Below are positions 26,482-33,569 of a stretch of DNA of 64,000 nt, one piece after another; the first letter of the stretch is position 1; each line of letters opens with the position of its first letter. Location: contig PMOL01000004.1 in NCBI GenBank assembly GCA_003162415.1, positions 392,474-456,473 of the forward strand, in the 5' to 3' direction. The DNA is from Candidatus Dormiibacterota bacterium. GTDB lineage: Bacteria > Chloroflexota > Dormibacteria > Aeolococcales > Aeolococcaceae. Position numbers and translations under genes: made by a program. Below the pieces are notes generated by a model. That model searched no databases, was not told the origin of the DNA, and saw nothing but the letters and a program-made list of their open reading frames with translations.

Positions 26482-27309
26482 TTACCCGGCGTCACGAGCC
26501 GGTCCGCGCTCCCCGTTGCCGAGCGGCAGCGAAAGGCACCGGACACCACCGCCGGCCTTGAGAAACTCCCCCATGGGCAGGGGGATCGGGGTATACCCGG
26601 CGGCCTTCAGCGGCGCGTCCATCTGCGAGATCGTCAGCGACGAGAGCAGGAGCTGTCCCAGCGGCATCGCGTTGCAGGCAAAGCCGGCAGCCACATCGAC
26701 GGGCACCTCGATCAGGTTCGGCACCAGCTCGCGAATCAAGCGAATCGAGTCGGGCGCAAAGGCGTCCGGGGCCGCCAGGACGTTGGTCGCATCGAGCGGG
26801 CAGAAGCACGTATCGAGGTGGTAGAAGCGCGGGTCGACGAGCTCCAGCGAGACCACGTCGACCTCGAGGATTCGAGCAACCGGGCGGTGGGATTCACGAT
26901 CGGTCCGGAACCCGTAGCCGCAGAACAGCCGGTCGCCGACGAAGAGCGCGTCACCCGCCCCCTCGAACGACAGCGAGCGCGGTAGCTCGTGGACGTCGAA
27001 GCCGAGGCGCTCGAGCTCCTCGCGCCAGTGCTCCTCCTCCCCCTGCCGCTCGGCATGGTGAAAATTGCTCAGCACCGCCCGGTCGTCCCAGAGCACCGCC
27101 GCGTTGGCGGTGAAGACCATGTCGGGCAGACCCGAAACCGGCGGGGCCAGTTCGACCGTGACGCCAAGTTCGAGGTACTTGCGATAGAGCGCGTTCCACT
27201 GCTCCTCAGCCAGCGCATGGTCGACCCGGACCGCGATGTGCATCCACGGATTGATCTCGTATTCGATGCCGAAATGGTCCGGGCGGCACATGAGCACCGC
27301 GTCAGTCAT
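26482..27309 (-). CDS. DDAH-like amidinohydrolase (arginine deiminase superfamily)
   Basis: A 275-residue enzyme of the guanidine-modifying superfamily: substrate-binding PDMVFTANAAV, FEGAGDALF, catalytic His in FYHLDTCFCPL and catalytic Cys in GGGVRCLSLPL. It looks like dimethylarginine dimethylaminohydrolase, hydrolysing an arginine-type guanidine to citrulline and amine; the exact substrate is unknown. ATG 27309 overlaps the stop of the ligase-like gene by four bases, so it is translated with the Ku operon. Why such an enzyme accompanies end-joining genes is unclear. The family's normal size argues against truncation. Confidence 0.85.
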   Translation of the reverse strand: MTDAVLMCRPDHFGIEYEINPWMHIAVRVDHALAEEQWNALYRKYLELGVTVELAPPVSGLPDMVFTANAAVLWDDRAVLSNFHHAERQGEEEHWREELERLGFDVHELPRSLSFEGAGDALFVGDRLFCGYGFRTDRESHRPVARILEVDVVSLELVDPRFYHLDTCFCPLDATNVLAAPDAFAPDSIRLIRELVPNLIEVPVDVAAGFACNAMPLGQLLLSSLTISQMDAPLKAAGYTPIPLPMGEFLKAGGGVRCLSLPLGNGERGPARDAG

Positions 27310-28415
27310 CGACCGGCCCGGGGCAGCGCGGCGGTTTCGCCAAGCGGGAGCGGCATCAGCAGCGTCGGCGAGAATCGGGTGCCGGCGTGCAGCTCGATCG
27401 GCCCGGCCACAGCGGGCCGCTGAACGCACCAGACGGGGTCGACGTCGTCGCGGACGGCGAGGAGCGTCGGGCGCAGCAATGCCCCACCCGCGCTCCGACC
27501 CTGATAGCGGACGGTCGCGGTGAGAGCAGGCCGGAGCCACGTGGCATTGACCGGCTGCACCCCGTCCAGCGGCGCGCTCGTGACCTTCAGAGCGGAAACC
27601 TGCTGTGCCAGCCAACTCGCGACGAGCCGATCGTGCGGGCCGTCCACGTGCCCCGCGAAGGTCAGCCGGCCACCGACGTGCTCACCCAGGATCAGCCGCG
27701 TCCCGCCGCGGCGGGAAACGATGCCGGCGACGACGCACGTCGTCTGGTTCGAAAGTGCGATGCGCAGCCGGTCGGGTGAGGCGAGGCCGGGACGATATGG
27801 AGCATTCGCCCGCCGCGCGAGCAGCGCCACCAGGCCCCTGCCGGCGGCGGCAGCCGCGAGCGCTTCCCCGCGTCCGCGCACATGATCCGGCGCCTGCAGG
27901 ACGTCGCTCGGTGCGGTCAGCTCGCGGAGCGCCTCGAGGCGGCGATCCAGGGGCCACGCGACCGTCGACCGCCCGTCCAGGTGCAGGACGTCAAAGCAGA
28001 GGTACACCGCCGGGAGCTCGGCGGCTGCCGCGGCACCGGCGGCGAGCCGCCGCCCGAATCCCGCGAGGTCCGGACGTCCCTCCCGATCGAGCACGGCGAT
28101 AACGCCGTCCAGCACCGCGCCCCGGCCGTCCTTGATGGATGCCGTGGCGGAGACGTCGGGGAAACGCCTGGCGAGGTCGCCGACCATCTCCCCCTGGATG
28201 CGGACACTCCCACCCGGATCCAGGAAGAGGAGTGCTCGCGCTCCATCCCAATCGACGCTGAACAGCCAGTCGCGGTCGTCGAACGGCTCGGCGCATGGGA
28301 CCGCGGTCTCGATCGGGATATACCCCGGCAGCTGCGGCGTCGTCGGCGAGCGGAAGGGCAATGGGTCGCCGATTGCCGCCAGGGCGGCACGAGACAGGCT
28401 TGGTCTACCAGCCAC
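27306..28415 (-). CDS. Catalytically degenerate LigD-type DNA ligase-fold protein
   Basis: A 369-residue protein that aligns through the nucleotidyltransferase and OB domains of ATP-dependent LigD ligases but lacks their active-site residues. Motif I, ELKYDGIR in LigD at 30584, is SVDWDGAR here: the AMP-accepting Lys is Asp. Motif IIIa is kept (YLCFDVLHLDGRS). Motif IV, IEGIVGKRADSLYRP, reads LVALLARRANAPYRP, losing Glu. Motif V, WVKIKSW, reads RLRIALS, losing both Lys. The OB part (TCVVAGIVSRRGG...PVNATWLRP) is recognisable. It follows ku by 18 bases and overlaps the DDAH-like gene. A non-catalytic DNA-end-binding role is inferred. Confidence 0.8.
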   Translation of the reverse strand: MAGRPSLSRAALAAIGDPLPFRSPTTPQLPGYIPIETAVPCAEPFDDRDWLFSVDWDGARALLFLDPGGSVRIQGEMVGDLARRFPDVSATASIKDGRGAVLDGVIAVLDREGRPDLAGFGRRLAAGAAAAAELPAVYLCFDVLHLDGRSTVAWPLDRRLEALRELTAPSDVLQAPDHVRGRGEALAAAAAGRGLVALLARRANAPYRPGLASPDRLRIALSNQTTCVVAGIVSRRGGTRLILGEHVGGRLTFAGHVDGPHDRLVASWLAQQVSALKVTSAPLDGVQPVNATWLRPALTATVRYQGRSAGGALLRPTLLAVRDDVDPVWCVQRPAVAGPIELHAGTRFSPTLLMPLPLGETAALPRAGR

Positions 28416-28433
28416 GCGTGATTTCGTGATGCG

Positions 28434-29285
28434 TCAGGACGCCCGGCGCCGGCGGGCCGGTTCGGCCTCTTCCGACTCGGATTCCTCGGCCTCGGCGGAC
28501 TCGGTTCGCCGCGACTTCGCCGCCTCGACCGAGGCTTTGAGTGCGGCCATGAGGTCGGTGACCTTGCCAGTCTCGTGGACCTCGGGACGCTCGATCGGCT
28601 GGTTGTTGACCTTGGCCTCGACGACCTGGATCAACGCCTCGCGGTAGTCGTCGTGATAGCGCGCGGGGTCGAAGTGCGCGCTCATGTTCTCGACGAGCAT
28701 CACCGCCATGTCCAGCTCTTTCTTGGCGACATCCGGCGCCTGCTCGGGAATCGACAGCTCACCGGTTGAGCGGATCTCGTCAGGCCAGTGCAGGGTGTTG
28801 AGGAGCAGGCCCTGCTCGTGGAGCGCGAGACGGCAGAGGTGCTCGCGGTCGCGGAGAGCGATCTTGCCGATGGCGACGGTGCCGGTCTTGTCGAGCGCCT
28901 CTCGAAGCAACGCGTACGGCTTGACGCCGACGGTCTCCGGCTCCAGGTAGTACGCGCTCTTGAGATAGATGCCGGCTTCGATCTCTGAATCCGGGCAGAA
29001 CTCAACGATCTCGATGGTGTGCGTCGTTGTCAGCGGCAGATTGTCGAGGTCCTCGTCGTCGACGATCACGTACTCGTCCTTGCCGACCTCATAGCCGCGG
29101 AGCGCCTCGCTCCAGCCGATCTCGCGATCCTCCTCCGGGCACCAGCGCTTGTTGCGCACCGGCGTGTGGTCGTTCGGACAGAGCAACCGGAACGAGACGC
29201 TCTTCGATTCGGTCGCCAGGTACAGCCGCACGGGTATCGCCACCATGCCGAAGCTGATGGCGCCGCGCCACATGGATCGGGGCAT
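28434..29285 (-). CDS. ku: Ku homodimer DNA-end-binding protein
   Basis: A 283-residue bacterial Ku, which rings DNA ends at double-strand breaks and recruits LigD. Typical start RSMWRGAISFGMVAIPVRLY, then SVSFRLLCPND, YEVGKDEYVIVDDEDL and KELDMAVMLVENM. The C-terminal extension (after about residue 250) is a mixed acidic/basic tail ending ARRRRAS, of the kind that helps bridge DNA and LigD. ATG 29285 is preceded by TATACT at nine bases, so the mRNA is probably leaderless or nearly so. It is first in an operon with the degenerate ligase and the DDAH-like enzyme. Confidence 0.96.
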   Translation of the reverse strand: MPRSMWRGAISFGMVAIPVRLYLATESKSVSFRLLCPNDHTPVRNKRWCPEEDREIGWSEALRGYEVGKDEYVIVDDEDLDNLPLTTTHTIEIVEFCPDSEIEAGIYLKSAYYLEPETVGVKPYALLREALDKTGTVAIGKIALRDREHLCRLALHEQGLLLNTLHWPDEIRSTGELSIPEQAPDVAKKELDMAVMLVENMSAHFDPARYHDDYREALIQVVEAKVNNQPIERPEVHETGKVTDLMAALKASVEAAKSRRTESAEAEESESEEAEPARRRRAS

Positions 29286-29294
29286 GGCACCCCG

Positions 29295-29300
29295 AGTATA
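29295..29300 (-). promoter_or_regulatory. -10 element TATACT before ku
   Basis: On the minus strand TATACT (one mismatch to TATAAT) lies nine bases before ATG 29285. The expected transcript has a leader of only a few bases. The -35 region (CGTGCA at 17 bases) is weak. Confidence 0.5.
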
Positions 29301-29354
29301 GGGGCGCGGGATCGCTGTGCACGCGCCCGAGCGCGCGGCCGTCGAGGCTTCGGT

Positions 29355-29876
29355 TCAGGCCGCGGCGAGCAGCCTGTCGTACGCCTCTTTCAGCTCCGGG
29401 TAGCGCAGGAAGATGATGTGCGCGTACTCCTGCGTCAGCGGCACGGGTTTGCGCCGCAGCGTCAGGCCGACCTCCTCTGGCCGGTGATTCGCCTTGCGCC
29501 AGTTGCACTTCCGGCACGCGATCACCACGTTGTCCCAGCGATCCGGCGCGCCGCCCCGCGACACCGGGATGACGTGGTCGACGGTGAGCTCGGTGGCGGT
29601 GCCGAGCCGGCCGCAGTACTGGCAGGTGTGATCGTCGCGAAGCAGGAGGTTGCGACGGTTGGGGCGGAGCAGGCGCCGGGGGACGTGGATGGTCCGGAGC
29701 AGGCGAACGATGACGACACCTTCGGGCAGCCTCCGCACGGCGAGCGCCTCGGCCGCGGCTCGCTCGGCCGCCTCGTCCACGAACGCCACCCGCTCCTTGG
29801 TCAGGAGCACAACCAGCCGCCGGTGACTGATCACGTTGAGCGGCTGCAGCGAGGCGTTGAGCAGCAGCACTGCCAT
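29355..29876 (-). CDS. HNH endonuclease
   Basis: A 173-residue protein with a start typical of a widespread HNH family (LLLNASLQPLNVISHRRLVVLL), a zinc knuckle CQYCGRLG with CRKC, and the nuclease core TVDHVIPVSRGG, DRWDNVVIACRKCN, supplying the catalytic His, Asn and His. No toxin partner or phage context is visible. Such genes are common single-copy housekeeping-like genes in Actinobacteria and Chloroflexi; lying between ku and ligD may point to DNA repair. TAGAAT seven bases before ATG 29876 supports the start. Confidence 0.9.
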   Translation of the reverse strand: MAVLLLNASLQPLNVISHRRLVVLLTKERVAFVDEAAERAAAEALAVRRLPEGVVIVRLLRTIHVPRRLLRPNRRNLLLRDDHTCQYCGRLGTATELTVDHVIPVSRGGAPDRWDNVVIACRKCNWRKANHRPEEVGLTLRRKPVPLTQEYAHIIFLRYPELKEAYDRLLAAA

Positions 29877-29883
29877 GGCCCGA

Positions 29884-29889
29884 ATTCTA
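29884..29889 (-). promoter_or_regulatory. -10-like element TAGAAT before the HNH gene
   Basis: On the minus strand TAGAAT is followed by seven bases and ATG 29876, implying a leaderless or one-base-leader mRNA. Confidence 0.45.
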
Positions 29890-29915
29890 TTGGGAAGCGG
29901 GGATGTCCGCGTCGA

Positions 29916-30545
29916 TCACGTGTAGGGAGCCGATTTGATGGGGCCCACCCTGATGGCGCCGCCGCAGACCATGCTCGAGTCGATGTCGTTGACCTGGGTC
30001 TGGAACTGTGATGTCGGCAGCGTCACCCGCCAGAACTTGGGTTGCTCTGCCTGGGCGGCGGAGCAGGTCGCGTCGGTCCAGGAGACGAGGAAATACCCGT
30101 GTCCGGTCGCGCCGGCGGTTCCGAGCGGTTGGGTGCTGGGGGGAAGGTCGGTCGGGCTCGGAGACGCCATCGAGTTGTCGTTCGTCCAGGTGGTGTTCAG
30201 GAGGCCGCCGCCGGAGTTCAGCATCTGCAGCTTCGCGTAGCCATCCTCGATGCAGTCGGTCGTCGAGGCGTTGCGAATCTCGAAGGTCGCGTAGATCGTG
30301 CCCGCGGCGCCCTGGGTGTTGAGAATGGCGACCTCGAACTGTCCGGGCATGCAGGGCCCCGACGGTGTCGCAGTCGGAGTCGACGACGTGGTGGGCGTCG
30401 GTGCGGTCTGCGCCGTGACCGCCGGGGTGGGAGTCACAGGAAAGGGGGTCGGCTCGATGACGGTGGCGGACGGAGTCGAGGACCCGCAGGCCGCGAGACC
30501 CACCGCTGACGCGAGCAGCAGGGTCGGAACGAGTGCCCGTCGCAT
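29916..30545 (-). CDS. DUF4232-type lipoprotein
   Basis: A 209-residue lipoprotein: signal peptide with lipobox LASAVGLAAC (Cys about residue 20), a Pro/Thr/Ser-rich linker of about 45 residues (FPVTPTPAVTAQTAPTPT) and a beta-rich domain resembling DUF4232 (GPCMPGQFEVAILNTQGAAG, RNASTTDCIEDGYAKLQML) with paired Cys. ATG 30545 starts the signal peptide; the open frame extends upstream only as shadow of ligD. TACATT lies eight bases before the start. It separates the HNH and ligD genes and probably has nothing to do with repair. Confidence 0.82.
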   Translation of the reverse strand: MRRALVPTLLLASAVGLAACGSSTPSATVIEPTPFPVTPTPAVTAQTAPTPTTSSTPTATPSGPCMPGQFEVAILNTQGAAGTIYATFEIRNASTTDCIEDGYAKLQMLNSGGGLLNTTWTNDNSMASPSPTDLPPSTQPLGTAGATGHGYFLVSWTDATCSAAQAEQPKFWRVTLPTSQFQTQVNDIDSSMVCGGAIRVGPIKSAPYT

Positions 30546-30553
30546 CGCGACGC

Positions 30554-30559
30554 AATGTA
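30554..30559 (-). promoter_or_regulatory. -10-like element TACATT before the DUF4232 lipoprotein
   Basis: On the minus strand TACATT lies eight bases before ATG 30545, inside the 38-base gap after ligD. It suggests an own promoter and a leader of about two bases. Confidence 0.35.
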
Positions 30560-30583
30560 CCCGCAATTCGGCCCGGGCGCGCG

Positions 30584-33427
30584 TCAGGGGCGAGCCGGGA
30601 GGTCCTGGTCGGCCTGCAGGGCGGGCGCGAAGAGATCGCCCTTCTCGGCAACCCTCTGCGCGATGGTTGCGATGTTCCAGCGGTCGGGGCGAAGCTCCGG
30701 GTCGTCCAGCTCCTCCCAGGCGATCGGCGTCGACACCGGGGCGCCCGGTGTGGGGCGGAGTGAGTAGGGCGCAGCGAGGGTCTTGTTGATGATGTTCTGC
30801 GTGTAGTCGATGCGGATCCGGCCGGTGCGCTTGGCAACCGCCCACTCCCAGCTCACGCGTCCCGGTGCCGCCTGGTCGATGGCCCGGCCGACCTCCTCCA
30901 CCCAGTTGCGCACCGCCGAGTAGTCGGGACCCCGGCGGATCGGGACGTAGATCTGCAGCCCGGTCTGTCCGCTCGTCTTGACGACACCGTGCATGCCGTA
31001 GTGATCCAACGCCGCCTTGACGAGCTTGGCGATGTCGATGACGTCCCCGAATGTCGCGGGCTCGAACGGATCGAGGTCGAACACCGCCCAGTCCGGCTCG
31101 TCGGGCGTATCGATGCGCGAGTGCCACGGATGCAGGTCGATGACCCCCGCGTTGGCGACCCACGCGAGCGTCGCCACCTCGTTGACCACGATGTACGTCT
31201 TGGTCTTCTCGCCGTGATACGTCCACGACTCGATCCACGCCGGAGCATGCGTCGGTTTATCCTTGCGCCAGAACGACTTTCCCTCGATCCCGTCGGGGAA
31301 CACCTGCATCGACAGTGGACGATCCCGCAGGTACGGCAGCATGTACGGAGCCATCCGGACGTAGTACTCGATCATGTCCCGCTTGGTGATGCCGTCGGCC
31401 GGCCAGAGGACCTTTTGTAGATTCGTGAGCGGGAGTCTGCGGCCGCCTATCTCCCAGTGCGCGTTGCCCTTGAGCGTTCTCAGCGTGGCCAGTGCTTGCA
31501 AGTCCTCCGGGTCCTGTCGCGGTGGGGGGCCCTCGCCACCTCCGCGTCGGGTCTCCTTTGGCGTGTCGGTTTTTCTGGAGGGCGACACATCCTCGTCGCC
31601 CGGCGCTCCGGTGGCGCTATCCCCCACCGCGCCACCCGGAGGTCGCGAGTCCGTAGCGGGCGCTTGAACGTTGCGTGCTCTGCGTCGTGGGCGGGGGCCC
31701 GCCGCAGCCTCGCCGCTTTTAGGCCGGGGCGTTCTTGCCGGCTCGGTTTTGGTGGCTGGGGGTGGAGGTGCGTGAAGGAGGTGTTCTCGGATGCAGTCTT
31801 CTGGGCGTTCGTCGAGGCGAAGGGTTCGGTAGGCGGGGTGGCGGAGGATGCCGTCACGGGTCCAGCCGGCGAAGCGGACCTCGCAGACCAGCTCGGGTTT
31901 GACCCAGGTTGCGGGCTCGGAGGTCTTGGGGGTGACATCGAGCGGGCACGTCTTCACCTCGAGGGGACGAAGCCGGTCCCTGAGGTCGCGCAGAGTCTTC
32001 TCGTCGAACCCGGTGCCGACCTGGCCGCAGTGAATCAGGTGGTCGCCTTCCAGAACGGCGAGGATGAGCGCACCCAGCTGGTTGGTCCGGCGACCGCGAC
32101 CGGCCGTGTAACCCGCGATGACGCAGGACTGGCTCAGCCAGGACTTGATCTTCACCCAGTCCGGGCTGCGGATCGCCGGGCGATAGAGTGAGTCGGCACG
32201 CTTCCCGACGATGCCTTCGATGCCCGACTCGCGGGCGACATCGAACAGAGAGATCCCGTCGCGCTCGACGTGCTCCGCGAAGAGGATGTACGGCGAGTCG
32301 ACGACGGTTTCGCGCAGTGTCTTCTTGCGGATGCGCAGCTCGGTGCTGGGCAGGTCGCGGCCCTCCAGCTCGAGGAGGTCGAACGCGATGAAGGTCACCG
32401 GGTGTTCCGCGGCCACGCGGCGGACATCGGGCTCCCGACTGACGCCGATGCGCTGCTGGATGCGCTCGAACGACGGACGGCCGTCGGCATCGAGGACGAC
32501 CAGCTCGCCGTCGACGATGGCCTGACGTGCGTGGATCCCAGCCCGGATCGCCTGTGCCTCGGGGTATCGAAGGGTCTCGTCGCCACCGCGACGGCCGGTG
32601 ATGCGGACCAAGTCCCCGGCCACGGTGACCATCGCGCGGATGCCGTCGTACTTCAGCTCGAACAGCCATCCATCCCTTGAAAACGGCTGATCCATTGGGG
32701 TTGCGAGCATCGGCGGCGGCGCCTGGGCAAGGCCTGGAGGAGCCGCCGGCGGCGTGCGAGCCCTGGCGGCGCGGCGCATCTCGCGCGGGTCACCGCCTCC
32801 CTCGGAGGCGATCTCCGCCAGGCTTCTGCCGGTCTTGACTGAAACGTCGAGGTCGATGGCCTCGAAGCCCTCGACGACCGAATCGTCGCGCTTCTTGATG
32901 AGCAGCCAGTTCCTGTCACCGTCGCTGCTGCCGCCGTACTGCCGGCCGCGCTCACCGATGTGTATGAGCGCGAACTCGCCGGAGAGCTTGCTGCCATGGA
33001 GGCGGAACTTGATGTCCCCTCGGACCCGGGAACGCTCGAAATCCTCGGCGGACTCCTTGATCCACTCGTACGTCCCGATGTCCCAGAGCATCACCGTGCC
33101 CGCCCCGTATCCCGAGGGGATCACACCCTCGAATTCGCCGTAGTCGATGGGGTGATCCTCGGTCTGCACGGCCAGGCGTTTCTTGGTCGGATCCAGGCTG
33201 GGACCGCGGGGAATCGCCCACGAGAGCAGCACGCCGTTGTGCTCGAGCCGGGTGTCGAAATGCATTCGCGTGGCTCGATGTTTCTGGACGCAGAACCGGC
33301 TGCCATGAGGCAGCTGCTCCCATGCGGACGCCTCAGCTCCGGCACGCTGGATTGGGTCGCCGCTGGGCTCCGGGGTCTGATTGAAATCGCGCTTCCGGCG
33401 GTACTCTTCCAGGGTGGGAATTGCCAT
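30584..33427 (-). CDS. ligD: Multidomain NHEJ DNA ligase D (phosphoesterase-ligase-polymerase)
   Basis: About 947 residues in PE-Lig-Pol order. The 3'-phosphoesterase is at about 10-165 (SRFCVQKHRATRMHFDTRLE, DYGEFEGVIP), the ATP-dependent ligase at about 235-540 (catalytic Lys in FELKYDGIRAM, IEGIVGKRADSLYRP, VKIKSW), a low-complexity Pro/Arg/Gly linker at about 550-640, and an AEP-type primase-polymerase at about 660-947 (NLQKVLWP, catalytic DLD in VFDLDPF, KTSGQTGLQIYVP). The order resembles Pseudomonas LigD, not mycobacterial Pol-PE-Lig. Met 33427 is chosen over 33433 because AAAGGG lies nine bases upstream of it. It works with Ku, encoded 1.3 kb downstream. Confidence 0.96.
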   Translation of the reverse strand: MAIPTLEEYRRKRDFNQTPEPSGDPIQRAGAEASAWEQLPHGSRFCVQKHRATRMHFDTRLEHNGVLLSWAIPRGPSLDPTKKRLAVQTEDHPIDYGEFEGVIPSGYGAGTVMLWDIGTYEWIKESAEDFERSRVRGDIKFRLHGSKLSGEFALIHIGERGRQYGGSSDGDRNWLLIKKRDDSVVEGFEAIDLDVSVKTGRSLAEIASEGGGDPREMRRAARARTPPAAPPGLAQAPPPMLATPMDQPFSRDGWLFELKYDGIRAMVTVAGDLVRITGRRGGDETLRYPEAQAIRAGIHARQAIVDGELVVLDADGRPSFERIQQRIGVSREPDVRRVAAEHPVTFIAFDLLELEGRDLPSTELRIRKKTLRETVVDSPYILFAEHVERDGISLFDVARESGIEGIVGKRADSLYRPAIRSPDWVKIKSWLSQSCVIAGYTAGRGRRTNQLGALILAVLEGDHLIHCGQVGTGFDEKTLRDLRDRLRPLEVKTCPLDVTPKTSEPATWVKPELVCEVRFAGWTRDGILRHPAYRTLRLDERPEDCIREHLLHAPPPPATKTEPARTPRPKSGEAAAGPRPRRRARNVQAPATDSRPPGGAVGDSATGAPGDEDVSPSRKTDTPKETRRGGGEGPPPRQDPEDLQALATLRTLKGNAHWEIGGRRLPLTNLQKVLWPADGITKRDMIEYYVRMAPYMLPYLRDRPLSMQVFPDGIEGKSFWRKDKPTHAPAWIESWTYHGEKTKTYIVVNEVATLAWVANAGVIDLHPWHSRIDTPDEPDWAVFDLDPFEPATFGDVIDIAKLVKAALDHYGMHGVVKTSGQTGLQIYVPIRRGPDYSAVRNWVEEVGRAIDQAAPGRVSWEWAVAKRTGRIRIDYTQNIINKTLAAPYSLRPTPGAPVSTPIAWEELDDPELRPDRWNIATIAQRVAEKGDLFAPALQADQDLPARP

Positions 33428-33541
33428 CTTCATCGACCCTTTCGACGAGCCCGGTCGGGAGCATCACGGACAGCGTCGTTCATGGTCCTGATGCTAGTGC
33501 AGCGCACCCCTCGAAACGAGCGAAGTGAGCCCGCAGGCTGG

Positions 33542-33547
33542 TAGAAT
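33542..33547 (+). promoter_or_regulatory. Extended -10 promoter element upstream of gyrB
   Basis: TGGTAGAAT contains a TG one base before the hexamer TAGAAT, the extended -10 form that tolerates a poor -35. Transcription would begin near 33554, downstream of the first in-frame GTG of gyrB (33525), so that codon cannot be the start of this transcript. Confidence 0.5.
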
Positions 33548-33569
33548 AGAGGTACTTGGAACGGCCGAT

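Noticed and set aside
27306-28415. Active second ATP-dependent DNA ligase
   Set aside because: The motif I Lys is Asp and motifs IV and V have also lost their catalytic residues.
29355-29876. HNH gene as a homing or phage endonuclease
   Set aside because: No intron, intein, phage or transposon signs surround it, and the family start is that of common chromosomal HNH genes.
33525-33569. GTG 33525 as the gyrB start
   Set aside because: The best promoter (extended -10 at 33539-33547) would start transcription downstream of it.
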